A stretch of 64,000 nt of DNA from Deltaproteobacteria bacterium (GTDB taxonomy: Bacteria; Myxococcota_A; UBA9042; DTJE01). This document shows, in pieces, positions 36,569 through 44,531 of this stretch. The translations under genes were made by a program, and so were the position numbers. The DNA lies in contig JAKPTZ010000045.1 in assembly GCA_029555025.1 (NCBI GenBank), forward strand, positions 1 to 64,000. The letters are read 5' to 3'. How positions within the stretch are numbered: position 1 is the first letter of the stretch; each line of letters starts with the position of its first letter. The notes under the pieces were generated by a model, which worked only from the letters and a program-made list of their open reading frames with translations, ran no database searches and had not been told where the DNA came from.

Positions 36569-37792
36569 ATGGGTGCGCCGGTGAGTCGTGACATTTTCGA
36601 TTTCGGCAACGTCCGCTGGCTGCTTCACTGCGCCGAGGGGCCAACACCGGTCGAGGTGGCCGAGGCGGCCAGACGCTACATGGATCTGGAGCTTCGGCCC
36701 TGGAACCGCCGGATGCAGGAAGACGTAATCGACATCCTGTCTGGCGCCAAAGCCGAGGCAGCGGCCGTCATTTCAAGACCGGGGGCAAGGGCGGCCCAGG
36801 CCACCGATATCAGCCTTTCACAAAGCACATCGACCGGCCTGACACTCGTGGCCCGCGGCTTCCCGTTCGAACCGGGCGACGAGATCATCGCGCCGCTTGG
36901 CGAATTCCCTTCCAACGTCTGGCCCTGGAAGGGGCTGGCCGACAGTGGGGTGACCTTCCGCGAAGTGCCCCTGTGGGACGGGCACAAGTCGGGACGCGAA
37001 GCCTGGATATCGACGCCGCCAACCGCACACGACAGTCCGGAGGAAAGACTTGCGATGGCGATCGGGCCGCGCACCAGGATGGTCACGGCAAGCTGGGTCA
37101 GGTTCCAGGACGGGCTGCGCATGGACCTGGGGCTGCTGGGGCGTCTGTGCCGCGATCGCGGCGTGCCGCTGGTTGTCGATGGCATTCAGGGCGCGGGGGC
37201 GATGGCACCGGATCTTACCGACGTGTCCGCGTTTGCCACGGGCGGGCACAAGGGCCTGCTGGCCATGTCGGGCCAGGGATTCCTGTGGACGGATCCGGAT
37301 TTCAGGAAGCGCCTTTCGCCGGTCGGATCGTGGCTGTCCGTAGAGGAAGGCGGCAATTTCAACCGGGCCGTGACCGATTTCGACCGCAACTGGCAGGAAA
37401 ACGGCCACAAGCTGGAACAGGGCGGCTACAACGTGATCGGGGCGCTGGTTCTTCGCGGCTCGCTTGGCGTCATCAACGAGGTCGGCAGTCACAACATCGA
37501 AACGCACATCCGCGGCCTGCAGGCTGGACTGGTCGAACTGCTGCGAGCGCGCGCCGACGCGTCCTGGCGGCCGGAACTTGAGAGGCTTGGCGCCCTGGTG
37601 TCCGCCGGCCGAACCGGACCGATCCTGGGCATCAGCCACATGGGCCGCGGACCGGAATTCCTGGACGGCCTGGTGGCCAGCCTGCAAAGGCAAAACATAT
37701 TTGTATCGCTGCGGGAAGGTTACCTGAGAATCGCCCTGCACTGCTGGCACGACCACGACGACATCGAAGCGGTCGCGGCGGCGCTTACCTGA
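36569..37792 (+). CDS. Class-V PLP-dependent aminotransferase (cysteine desulfurase/kynureninase-like fold)
   Basis: Encodes about 407 residues. The PLP lysine is in ATGGHKGLLAMSGQGFL, preceded by VVDGIQGAGA (Asp that pairs with the pyridine nitrogen) and LSQSTSTGL. The overall arrangement fits class V aminotransferases. Selenocysteine-lyase/SufS markers such as a mobile catalytic Cys loop are not evident, so the exact reaction is open. Starts at GTG 36560, ATG 36563 and ATG 36569 are possible; the last has GGGGTGA five bases upstream. It is followed after 18 bases by an ABC-F gene. Confidence 0.82.
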   Translation: MGAPVSRDIFDFGNVRWLLHCAEGPTPVEVAEAARRYMDLELRPWNRRMQEDVIDILSGAKAEAAAVISRPGARAAQATDISLSQSTSTGLTLVARGFPFEPGDEIIAPLGEFPSNVWPWKGLADSGVTFREVPLWDGHKSGREAWISTPPTAHDSPEERLAMAIGPRTRMVTASWVRFQDGLRMDLGLLGRLCRDRGVPLVVDGIQGAGAMAPDLTDVSAFATGGHKGLLAMSGQGFLWTDPDFRKRLSPVGSWLSVEEGGNFNRAVTDFDRNWQENGHKLEQGGYNVIGALVLRGSLGVINEVGSHNIETHIRGLQAGLVELLRARADASWRPELERLGALVSAGRTGPILGISHMGRGPEFLDGLVASLQRQNIFVSLREGYLRIALHCWHDHDDIEAVAAALT

Positions 37793-37810
37793 AGGAGCCC
37801 CGCTTTACGC

Positions 37811-39637
37811 ATGCCGACACCTGTTTCCACCCAGCCGCCGATTGTTGTCTGCAAAGGTCTTTGCAAGGCCTTCGGCGCCCAGGAACTGTTCGAAAACATC
37901 GACCTGAACATCCACGAGACGGATCGCCTGGCAATCATCGGGCCAAACGGGTCGGGCAAATCAACGCTGCTGAAAATGATTGCGGGGATCGAGTCGATCG
38001 ACGCGGGCAGCATTTCGATTCGCAAGGGCGCCAGGCTGTGCTACGTCGAACAGACGCATCGTTTCGATCCCGACATGACTGTCGAACAGGTTATCTGGAC
38101 GTCGCTGGATTCGGTGATGCCGGAAACCCATGAAAACCATGGCGAGCGGGAGGCCCTGGTTTCCGCCACGCTCAGCCGCGTTGGATTCACGGATCGCACC
38201 CAGAAGGCGGGAACCTTGTCCGGCGGCTGGCAAAAGCGGCTTGCGATTGCGCGTGAGATCGTCCGCGGCCCGGATCTGCTGCTGCTGGACGAACCTACCA
38301 ACCACCTGGACATTGACGGCCTGACGTGGCTGGAAGACATGCTTGGCGCGGCCCGGTTCGGCGTCGTCGTCGTCAGCCACGACAGAAGATTTTTGGACGG
38401 GTTCGCAAAAAGGATCGTGGAACTCAGCCGCCGTTACCCGGAAGGCAGTTTCATGTCGATTGGCAACTACCAGGCCTTCCTTGACGCCCAGGCGGACTGG
38501 TTTGAAAGCGAGGCAAAAAGCAGGCTGTCACTGGAAACGCGGGTCAAGCGCGAGACCGAATGGCTGATGCGCGGACCGAAGGCGCGCGCGACCAAGGCCA
38601 GGTACCGCGTGGATGAAGCGCATCGCCTGATTGACGAACTGAACACTGCGCGCGAGCGCGGCCGGGTCGCGGAGACCGATTTCGAGTTCACGGGCACCGG
38701 AAGGAAGACGAAGCGGCTGATGGTCGTTCGCAACCTGGCGAAGTCGCTGGGCGGCAAGCCCCTGTTTTCGGGACTGGATCTTATAGTGTCACCTGGAATG
38801 CGAATCGGGCTGGTCGGCCCGAACGGATCCGGCAAGACGACCTTCCTGCGGCTGCTGGCGGGTGAGCTGGAACCGGACGACGGGTCGGTGCGAACCGCGC
38901 CTAGCCTGAACGTGGTCTATTTCGACCAGAAAAGGGAAAAACTCGATCCGGCGCAGACACTTCGACGGACGCTGGCGCCCGATGGCGACTCCGTCTTTTA
39001 CCGCGACGAGCCGATCCACGTTCAGTCGTGGGCTTCGCGCTTCAGGTTCAGGCGGGATCAGCTTGATTCGCCGATCGGCAGCCTGTCCGGCGGCGAGCAG
39101 GCCAGGGCACTGATCGCGTGCCTGATACTTCGCAAGTGCGACCTGCTGCTGCTTGACGAACCGACGAACGATCTGGACATCCCGACGCTGGAAGTGCTTG
39201 AGGAAAGCATCGTGACCTTCCCGGGTGCTGTGATGCTGGTCACGCACGACAGGTACATGCTCGACCGCGTGACCACGGTGACGCTGGGCCTGGACGGACT
39301 GGGCGGAGTTTCGGCGTACGCCGATTTCGAACAGTGGTACGCCGTGATGCAGGAGGCCGCGAAGCCTGCACGGGACAAGGCTCCGGCCCGCGAACGCCCG
39401 AAACAGAAGAAGAAGTTGACCTACCTTGAAGACAAGGAACTGAAGGGAATGGAGGACGCGATTTCGGCGGCCGAGGCGGCGCTTGAAAAGGCCCGCGCCA
39501 GGCTTGGCGACGCGTCGATCGCGACCAATCCCGGGGAACTGCAGAAGGCGTGCCAGGCGGAAGGCCTTGCCGCGGCCGAGGTCGAACGGCTTTACTCCCG
39601 CTGGTCCGAGCTGGAAGAAAAGCAGAACTCCGACTAG
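37811..39637 (+). CDS. uup: ABC-F ATPase, Uup-like
   Basis: Encodes 608 residues. Two ABC domains carry IGPNGSGKSTLL / VGPNGSGKTTFL, LSGGWQKRLAIARE / LSGGEQARALIA and DEPTNHLD / DEPTNDLD. The Uup-type linker MRGPKARATKARYRVDEAHRL and a C-terminal coiled-coil (about 535-605, rich in Ala/Glu/Lys) distinguish it from EttA at 29 kb. The Uup coiled coil binds branched DNA, and Uup also acts at the ribosome. Symbol by similarity of architecture. A repeat cluster follows directly. Confidence 0.87.
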   Translation: MPTPVSTQPPIVVCKGLCKAFGAQELFENIDLNIHETDRLAIIGPNGSGKSTLLKMIAGIESIDAGSISIRKGARLCYVEQTHRFDPDMTVEQVIWTSLDSVMPETHENHGEREALVSATLSRVGFTDRTQKAGTLSGGWQKRLAIAREIVRGPDLLLLDEPTNHLDIDGLTWLEDMLGAARFGVVVVSHDRRFLDGFAKRIVELSRRYPEGSFMSIGNYQAFLDAQADWFESEAKSRLSLETRVKRETEWLMRGPKARATKARYRVDEAHRLIDELNTARERGRVAETDFEFTGTGRKTKRLMVVRNLAKSLGGKPLFSGLDLIVSPGMRIGLVGPNGSGKTTFLRLLAGELEPDDGSVRTAPSLNVVYFDQKREKLDPAQTLRRTLAPDGDSVFYRDEPIHVQSWASRFRFRRDQLDSPIGSLSGGEQARALIACLILRKCDLLLLDEPTNDLDIPTLEVLEESIVTFPGAVMLVTHDRYMLDRVTTVTLGLDGLGGVSAYADFEQWYAVMQEAAKPARDKAPARERPKQKKKLTYLEDKELKGMEDAISAAEAALEKARARLGDASIATNPGELQKACQAEGLAAAEVERLYSRWSELEEKQNSD

Positions 39638-39665
39638 AAAGATGTGCGCGACTCGCGGCGGGTAC

Positions 39666-39821
39666 GGGCGAATTTTCACGCATGCGGGCGAATTTCCACG
39701 TTTCGGGCGAATTTTCACGTGGGGGGCGAATTTTCATTCGCCCCTTGTACGGGCGGATTACATCCGCCCGCTGCGGTCCGGCACGATGCCTTCAATCTGA
39801 CGGGCGAATTATCATTCGCCC
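39666..39821. repeat. Cluster of GGGCGAAT tandem half-sites and palindromes (REP-like)
   Basis: Four head-to-tail copies of GGGCGAATTTTCACG or a close variant start at 39666, 39686, 39705 and 39724 (period 19-20). The fourth becomes a perfect hairpin, GGGGCGAAT-tttc-ATTCGCCCC (39723-39744). Two further hairpins follow: CGGGCGGAT-tac-ATCCGCCCG (39750-39770) and GGGCGAAT-tatc-ATTCGCCC (39802-39821). All lie between the stops of the convergent ABC-F and DAHP synthase genes. Such palindromes resemble REP/BIME-type elements; degenerate copies occur at 42486-42540. Confidence 0.85.
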
Positions 39822-39843
39822 CGGCGAAGGCGGGTCCGTCGCC

Positions 39844-40908
39844 CTACCGTTTCAATGCAGCAATGAGTTCGTCAAACTCGCCAAGGTCAATCTGCTGGGC
39901 GCTGTCCGACAGTGCGTGCGCCGGGGACGGATGGACTTCCACCATCACACCCGAAGCCCCGGCCGCCATCGCGGCTTTGGCCAGCGGAATCACCAGATCG
40001 CGGCGACCGGCCGCGTGACTGACATCGACTATGACGGGCAGTCGGCTCATCTGGCGAAGCAGGGGCACCGCGCTGATGTCCAGGGTATATCTGGTTTCCC
40101 TTGCGAACGTCCTGATACCGCGCTCGCACAGGATGATGTTTTCGTTTCCTTCGCGGGATACGTACTCCGCCGCCAGCATGAACTCGTCCAGGGTCGCCGC
40201 GAACCCGCGCTTCAGCAGAATCGGCTTCCCGGTCGCACCGGCCGCGCGCAGAAGCTCGTAATTGGCCATGTTGCGCGAACCGATCTGCAGGATATCGACC
40301 GCGGCGGCGACCGCATCGACAGACCTTGTGTCGGTGACCTCGGTGACCACGACCATGTCGAAGTCGGTTCTGATGCCATCCAGAATGCCAAGGGCTTCTA
40401 CGCCCAACCCCTGGAACGAATACGGAGACGTGCGCGGCTTGAAAGCCCCGCCACGCATGAAATGGATCTTGCGCGAGACCAGGTGACGGGCGACTTCGCT
40501 GGCCTGGGCCGCGTTCTCAATCGCGCAGGGACCGGCTATCACGACCGGATCACGGCCAATCAGGTGGCCGCGCACGTCGATGACGACATCCTGCTCGCCT
40601 TGGGCGCGCGACACCTTCAGATGCTCGATCCCCGCGGCCTGCATGCTTTCCAGGCTGGCCCTGAATATCTCCTTGAATATCTGGCGGATGACCGCGTCCG
40701 AAAACGGGCCCTTGTTGCCGGCAACGATTGAGTCAAGCATCTCGTTTTCACGCCCGGGGCAGAACATGCTGATATCGTTGCGTTCCTTAACCGCCTGAAC
40801 TTCCAGGACCAGTCTGGCGCGCTCGTTAAGCAGTTCCAGGATGCCACGGTTGACCTGGTCAATCCGCCCGCGCAGGGTCACCAGTTCACTGCAATCGGTG
40901 TCTTTCAT
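39844..40908 (-). CDS. aroA(Q): Bifunctional chorismate mutase / 3-deoxy-7-phosphoheptulonate synthase
   Basis: Encodes 354 residues. The first 85 are an AroQ-type chorismate mutase helix bundle (LRGRIDQVNRGILELLNERARLVLEV, PGRENEML). The remainder is a type I-beta DAHP synthase: VVIAGPCAIEN, FMRGGAFKPRTSPYSFQGLG, ILLKRGFAATLDEF, LCERGIRTF and VDVSHAAGRRD. This fusion is known from Bacillus AroA(Q), where the mutase domain senses chorismate or prephenate for feedback control. It opens the shikimate pathway. I chose the ATG at 40908, with GGGGG upstream; longer in-frame starts overlap the neighbouring gene. Probably the last gene of an operon with the two upstream lipoprotein genes. Confidence 0.93.
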   Translation of the reverse strand: MKDTDCSELVTLRGRIDQVNRGILELLNERARLVLEVQAVKERNDISMFCPGRENEMLDSIVAGNKGPFSDAVIRQIFKEIFRASLESMQAAGIEHLKVSRAQGEQDVVIDVRGHLIGRDPVVIAGPCAIENAAQASEVARHLVSRKIHFMRGGAFKPRTSPYSFQGLGVEALGILDGIRTDFDMVVVTEVTDTRSVDAVAAAVDILQIGSRNMANYELLRAAGATGKPILLKRGFAATLDEFMLAAEYVSREGNENIILCERGIRTFARETRYTLDISAVPLLRQMSRLPVIVDVSHAAGRRDLVIPLAKAAMAAGASGVMVEVHPSPAHALSDSAQQIDLGEFDELIAALKR

Positions 40909-40918
40909 CGGCAGCCCC

Positions 40919-41146
40919 CTATTTCCACTGCTGGGCACAGGACTCGTGACAATGACGCTCGCAGTCAGACCTGGTGTCGATCGGGCTGGTCGGACTGTAT
41001 TCATAGGGCTGGCCCACGGGCGACGCCGAACAACCGCGCAGGCAGTCGTTCACCTGCTGCTGACAGCCGGGGGCGACGACCACGGGATAGCATGCCGCGC
41101 ACGCGACCGTCAGAAGCACCGACATGACCAGAATCAATGCCTTCAT
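40919..41146 (-). CDS. Very small Cys-rich lipoprotein
   Basis: Encodes 75 residues. A signal sequence is followed by two possible lipobox cysteines (TVAC or CAAC, residues 16 and 19). The mature part has seven Cys in spaced pairs (GCQQQVNDCLRGC, DCERHCHESCAQQ), suggesting a disulfide- or metal-stabilised mini-domain. No family recognised. It sits 12 bases after the C45-like gene and 10 bases before the DAHP synthase gene on the same strand. Confidence 0.7.
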   Translation of the reverse strand: MKALILVMSVLLTVACAACYPVVVAPGCQQQVNDCLRGCSASPVGQPYEYSPTSPIDTRSDCERHCHESCAQQWK

Positions 41147-41158
41147 ACCCTGCCCCGC

Positions 41159-42469
41159 CTACTCGACGACAGCCGGAACCGCAACCGCCGCCGGGTCGTT
41201 ACCCAGGAGTTCCTGAACGTTGAAACCGACAAACGGATTGTCCGGGATCGGCTTCGATCCATAGGCAAACCAGAACTGGCCGGACGCGGGCTTGAACACT
41301 ATCGAATAAATCGCCGCATTGACCGCGATCGCCCCGCCGGTGGCGGTTTCGACGTCGAACTGGCCCTTCGGGTACTCGATCATGTCGATCGGGTTGTACC
41401 TGTCGCGCAGGATGCCGGCGGCGACCGCAGGATCGACCGAACCATAGACCTTGTCGTCACGGACGTTTTCGAAGCCCGGTTCCAGAAGCTGACGCAGGCG
41501 CATGTAACGGCAATAGGTCGAGGTTCCCGGATCCTTGGGGTCCTCGTACGGCTGCATGTCCTCGGTGACGAAATGATTGGTGATGTAATTCACGCCGTCA
41601 TCGCCGAGTTCTTCGTAATGGATGTGCGACGCGGTCATCTGGAAAACGACCGCCCTCTTCTCGTGGCCGGACGTGACGACCATGTTCTCGGCCGACATGC
41701 GATCCGAATTGACAATGTAATCAATGACTTCGTCGATCTTCGTGAAGTGCGAAAGCATGTAGTTCACGCCCTGCACCGTCGGGACACCCTCGCGATCCAG
41801 GTCGTTCATGGACCCGTTTTCATTCGTGGCGATCGAAAGACCGGCCGTATTCATGCCGTTGTATGCGGCAACGCAACCGGGGAAACCCACGACTACGTAT
41901 GGAATCCGGCCTTCCGGCGCACGCACCATAATCGTCGGGTAATCGAGAAGGTAGGACATGTCGCCCCAGTCCAGGTTCCGGCCATGGATCAGTTCACCAT
42001 CGACGGTGGCTGGACCCGCCGCCGCGAACTGGGAACACTGCAACATACCGGCCTCGAAGAAATCGAGCACGATTTCGCCGTACGCCAGGGCCATGCAGCG
42101 GTCCATCGTCCAGCCTTCCGCGCCGGCCACTTCCGCCATGCCTTCACATTCGTCGATCACGTCGGGATACGACTGTGCCATCGCGTCATCCAGGAAGCCG
42201 TAGTCCCGGGCGATGAATTCCAGCAGACCCAGTTCGGTCGTTTCCAGGAATTCGACGCCCTTGACCAGTTCATCATGCAGGAACGTCGCGTGCTGCTTTC
42301 CCATTTCGTAAGGCGTGCCCTTCAGGCGCAGTATCCTTACGCCGTCGCGCATCTCGACGCCCGGTTCGAAATTCGTCGCGTAGATGTCGACTTCTTCAAC
42401 GGAATCGGCACAGCCGACTGCCAGAGCCATGGCCGCCGCGAAAGCAATCACAAAACCGTTCGTCCGCAT
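41159..42469 (-). CDS. Lipoprotein Ntn-hydrolase of the C45 (acyl-CoA:6-APA acyltransferase-like) family
   Basis: Encodes 436 residues. I chose the ATG at 42469, which has GGTGG five bases upstream and begins a lipoprotein signal (MALAVGC, Cys 20). After about 120 residues, GMLQ-C145SQF and IHGRNLDW match the autoprocessing Cys nucleophile and GRNxDW motif of C45 and choloylglycine-like Ntn hydrolases; ATNENG follows. These enzymes cleave or transfer amide-linked acyl groups, and the Cys becomes N-terminal after self-cleavage. The substrate is unknown. First gene of an apparent three-gene operon that ends with aroA(Q). Confidence 0.82.
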   Translation of the reverse strand: MRTNGFVIAFAAAMALAVGCADSVEEVDIYATNFEPGVEMRDGVRILRLKGTPYEMGKQHATFLHDELVKGVEFLETTELGLLEFIARDYGFLDDAMAQSYPDVIDECEGMAEVAGAEGWTMDRCMALAYGEIVLDFFEAGMLQCSQFAAAGPATVDGELIHGRNLDWGDMSYLLDYPTIMVRAPEGRIPYVVVGFPGCVAAYNGMNTAGLSIATNENGSMNDLDREGVPTVQGVNYMLSHFTKIDEVIDYIVNSDRMSAENMVVTSGHEKRAVVFQMTASHIHYEELGDDGVNYITNHFVTEDMQPYEDPKDPGTSTYCRYMRLRQLLEPGFENVRDDKVYGSVDPAVAAGILRDRYNPIDMIEYPKGQFDVETATGGAIAVNAAIYSIVFKPASGQFWFAYGSKPIPDNPFVGFNVQELLGNDPAAVAVPAVVE

Positions 42470-42698
42470 TGTTCCACCAGAAAAAATCCGCCCGCCGATT
42501 CTACACCAAATGCACGAGCGAATTACACCCGCCCGCGGGGCCCGCCCCACGGGCGCTTCTCGTGCTCTCGGCGCGCGACGGTCATTAAAGCCCCGCAGGG
42601 TGTCGCGCGCCTCCGGGGCGTTCCGCTACGGGTACCCCGCGGCCCCTTCGGTGTTACGCCCAACGTTTCAGTCGTCAGGGGCGTAAGACCTTGTTTGC
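42470..42698. repeat. GC-rich structured intergenic region with degenerate repeat copies
   Basis: ATCCGCCCG at 42486-42494 and GCGAATTACACCCGCCC at 42518-42534 resemble arms of the 39.7-kb palindromes. A perfect 10-base inverted repeat follows: GGCGCGCGAC (42570-42579) with GTCGCGCGCC (42602-42611), loop 22. Further GC-rich palindromic runs extend to about 42660. No gene is visible. The two repeat clusters bracket the aroA(Q) operon. Confidence 0.6.
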
Positions 42699-43559
42699 TC
42701 AGTAGTTCCTGATCAGGACTTCATCAATCGGCGCCATACGGCGTGACGCATCGCGATTGATCATACGGCGGGCTGGAACGATGGAAATATCAAACCCATC
42801 ATAAAGAGAGATAAGTTCCGGGGTTGCATGATTTGACAGCAGTACCCTGGCCCCGACTTCCGAAAGCCTCTTGAAGACGTTCGAAAGCCTGACCTGATCG
42901 TCGAACGTGAAGTCATCACGGGCATAGGACGTAAAATGGGCGGTCTTCGTCAAAGGAACGTACGGGGGATCAAAATAGACGAAATCACCAGGCCCCACAT
43001 CAGTCAAGATGCTCTCAAAATCTCCGCATTCAATCTCCGCGTGCTTCAAAGCCGCCGAACAAGCCTGAATCTGCTGCGCGTCATAAATGCCCGGATTAAC
43101 GTAACGGCCAACTGGCACGTTGAAGTGGCCTTTGGAGTTCACCCTGAAGAGCCCGTTGAAACACGTCTTATTCAAATAGATCAGCAGGGCTGCCCTTTCC
43201 ACGTCCGACATCTGCTCGTGGTTGAAGCGATTTCGAGCCTGATAGAAATATTCGTCACTATTACGAAGCTTCAACTCGTCAAGGTACTTGATCAAGGATT
43301 CCGGCTCATCCCTGACCACGCGATACGTCGTTACGAGGTGCGGATTGGCATCACATAGGAAAGACCGCGCTACGGTGCCCTGCGATGCAAGCTTGAAGAA
43401 TACCGCGCCGCCACCGATGAAAGGTTCGAAATAATTGCCGATTTGCCGTGGAAGCATCTTCTCGATCCACGGAAGAATCTGACTTTTCCCGCCAGCCCAT
43501 TTGATAAACGGGGCGGCATATGGTGCAGAGATTTCTTTCAAATCAAATGTCCAAACCAA
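42699..43559 (-). CDS. DNA adenine-N6 methyltransferase, D12 class (Dam/DpnM-like)
   Basis: Encodes about 286 residues. The N-terminal FIKWAGGKSQILPWI and FEPFIGGGAVFF are the SAM-binding motif block. VYFDPPYVPLTKTAHFTSY holds the catalytic DPPY. The order matches alpha-class D12 methylases that modify adenine in GATC-type sites. No ATG precedes the first motif. TTG at 43559 overlaps the upstream nuclease gene by 17 bases; TTG at 43541, just after that stop, is the alternative. With the nuclease gene this forms a type II restriction-modification pair. Base composition is visibly more AT-rich than flanking genes, suggesting acquisition. Confidence 0.92.
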   Translation of the reverse strand: MVWTFDLKEISAPYAAPFIKWAGGKSQILPWIEKMLPRQIGNYFEPFIGGGAVFFKLASQGTVARSFLCDANPHLVTTYRVVRDEPESLIKYLDELKLRNSDEYFYQARNRFNHEQMSDVERAALLIYLNKTCFNGLFRVNSKGHFNVPVGRYVNPGIYDAQQIQACSAALKHAEIECGDFESILTDVGPGDFVYFDPPYVPLTKTAHFTSYARDDFTFDDQVRLSNVFKRLSEVGARVLLSNHATPELISLYDGFDISIVPARRMINRDASRRMAPIDEVLIRNY

Positions 43560-43938
43560 AGAAGAGTTTCAACCAGGCTTCCAAATCTTCAAGTTCAACG
43601 ACCTTCCCCGTCGAAAACAAGGAGGACTTCATGTTGGCCGTAAAACCTTCGCCGGAAATGACAATTATTCCCCTGATGGGCCAGGCGTCGATGTCCTCAA
43701 CAATTGCCGGGATCTTCTCCTCTGCCGAGCCCGAGACCGCTTGGTACTTACATTCGACGCCCAGGCGAAGTCTTGACACCGGATGGGTTAACACCACATC
43801 GATCTGCCTCACCGCACCCCAAATTCGCCGGGCAACGCGGACCTGAGTTTCAACCACAAGGCCAAGCCCCTCTGCAATTTCCACAACCCGTTTTTCAAGA
43901 TCCTTTCCGTTTTCTGGGGCCTTCGACCTTCCCGGCAT
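43543..43938 (-). CDS. Small PD-(D/E)XK nuclease, probable cognate restriction endonuclease
   Basis: Encodes 131 residues. The core motif is ...QID47VVL then GVE62CK64YQ, i.e. D-x14-ExK, the catalytic triad of PD-(D/E)XK nucleases. An early helix with Glu (DLEKRVVEIAEGLGL) precedes it, and IIVISGEGFTANM follows. It is short for a type II enzyme but long enough for a minimal fold. It overlaps the D12 methylase gene and precedes it on the same strand, the usual arrangement of a compact restriction-modification unit. Recognition site not determinable. Confidence 0.75.
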   Translation of the reverse strand: MPGRSKAPENGKDLEKRVVEIAEGLGLVVETQVRVARRIWGAVRQIDVVLTHPVSRLRLGVECKYQAVSGSAEEKIPAIVEDIDAWPIRGIIVISGEGFTANMKSSLFSTGKVVELEDLEAWLKLFFGLDI

Positions 43939-44531
43939 TCCAAATTCACCACGATGAAAACCCGCCCCGATTAGAAACCGATAATTGTGCTGTGGTCAAC
44001 AGTTCCCTTTGCGCTATTACCGTGACCAGCCCAACAATTCTTTGCATGAAGACATTGAAAAATACGTCTGACTACGATTACCATTCTCTTTACAGACATC
44101 GGGTAACCCCTTGATCTTGCGCAAGAATTATCCGGCGCTAATATCATTCATCTAGTTAAAGTCGGCACATTTCTCAAAATTTTCAACAGGTTATTGAAGT
44201 CGCGCTCCGACAATCGCTGGGCGTACGCCGATGGCCAGGGCAGGCGGCGGGGAAGCCTGGAGCGGCATACCCCACCCGATGCGATGCGAGGGCGTGAACA
44301 GGATTCCGGATTAATGACAGCGGCCGGCGAATCGGCGCGGTGCAATCCGAAAACAAGCGACTTCGTGCATCAGCCGACCGAGCCGACGCCCGAACGAACG
44401 ACGTGAACGCCCCGAACTCGCACGGGAAGGGGTGAAGGGGGAGCCGCGGAAGGGTTTACCGCCGACCGCCAACCATCACCGGGCGTACTCCCTTTCCTAT
44501 GAGGGGATGGCTCAGCGTTGCGTCGCGGCTG
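43939..44531. other. 593-bp gap without a supported gene
   Basis: 43960-44190 is AT-rich relative to the rest, which fits the promoter region and boundary of the restriction-modification unit. 44190-44531 is GC-rich; a 70-codon open frame at 44194-44406 has a composition unlike real genes here and no ribosome site. I see no terminator, tRNA or repeat that I can support. A small RNA cannot be excluded. Confidence 0.5.

Noticed and set aside
39666-39739. CRISPR array
   Set aside because: Repeat units are about 15 bases with 4-5 base spacers, and they grade into palindromes; no cas genes nearby.
40841-42712. 623-codon plus-strand open frame opposite the C45-like gene
   Set aside because: Antisense frame created by high GC; the minus strand has lipobox, nucleophile motif and ribosome site.
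44194-44406. 70-codon open frame in the gap after the restriction-modification pair
   Set aside because: No ribosome site, Arg/Gly-rich low-information translation, no family resemblance.
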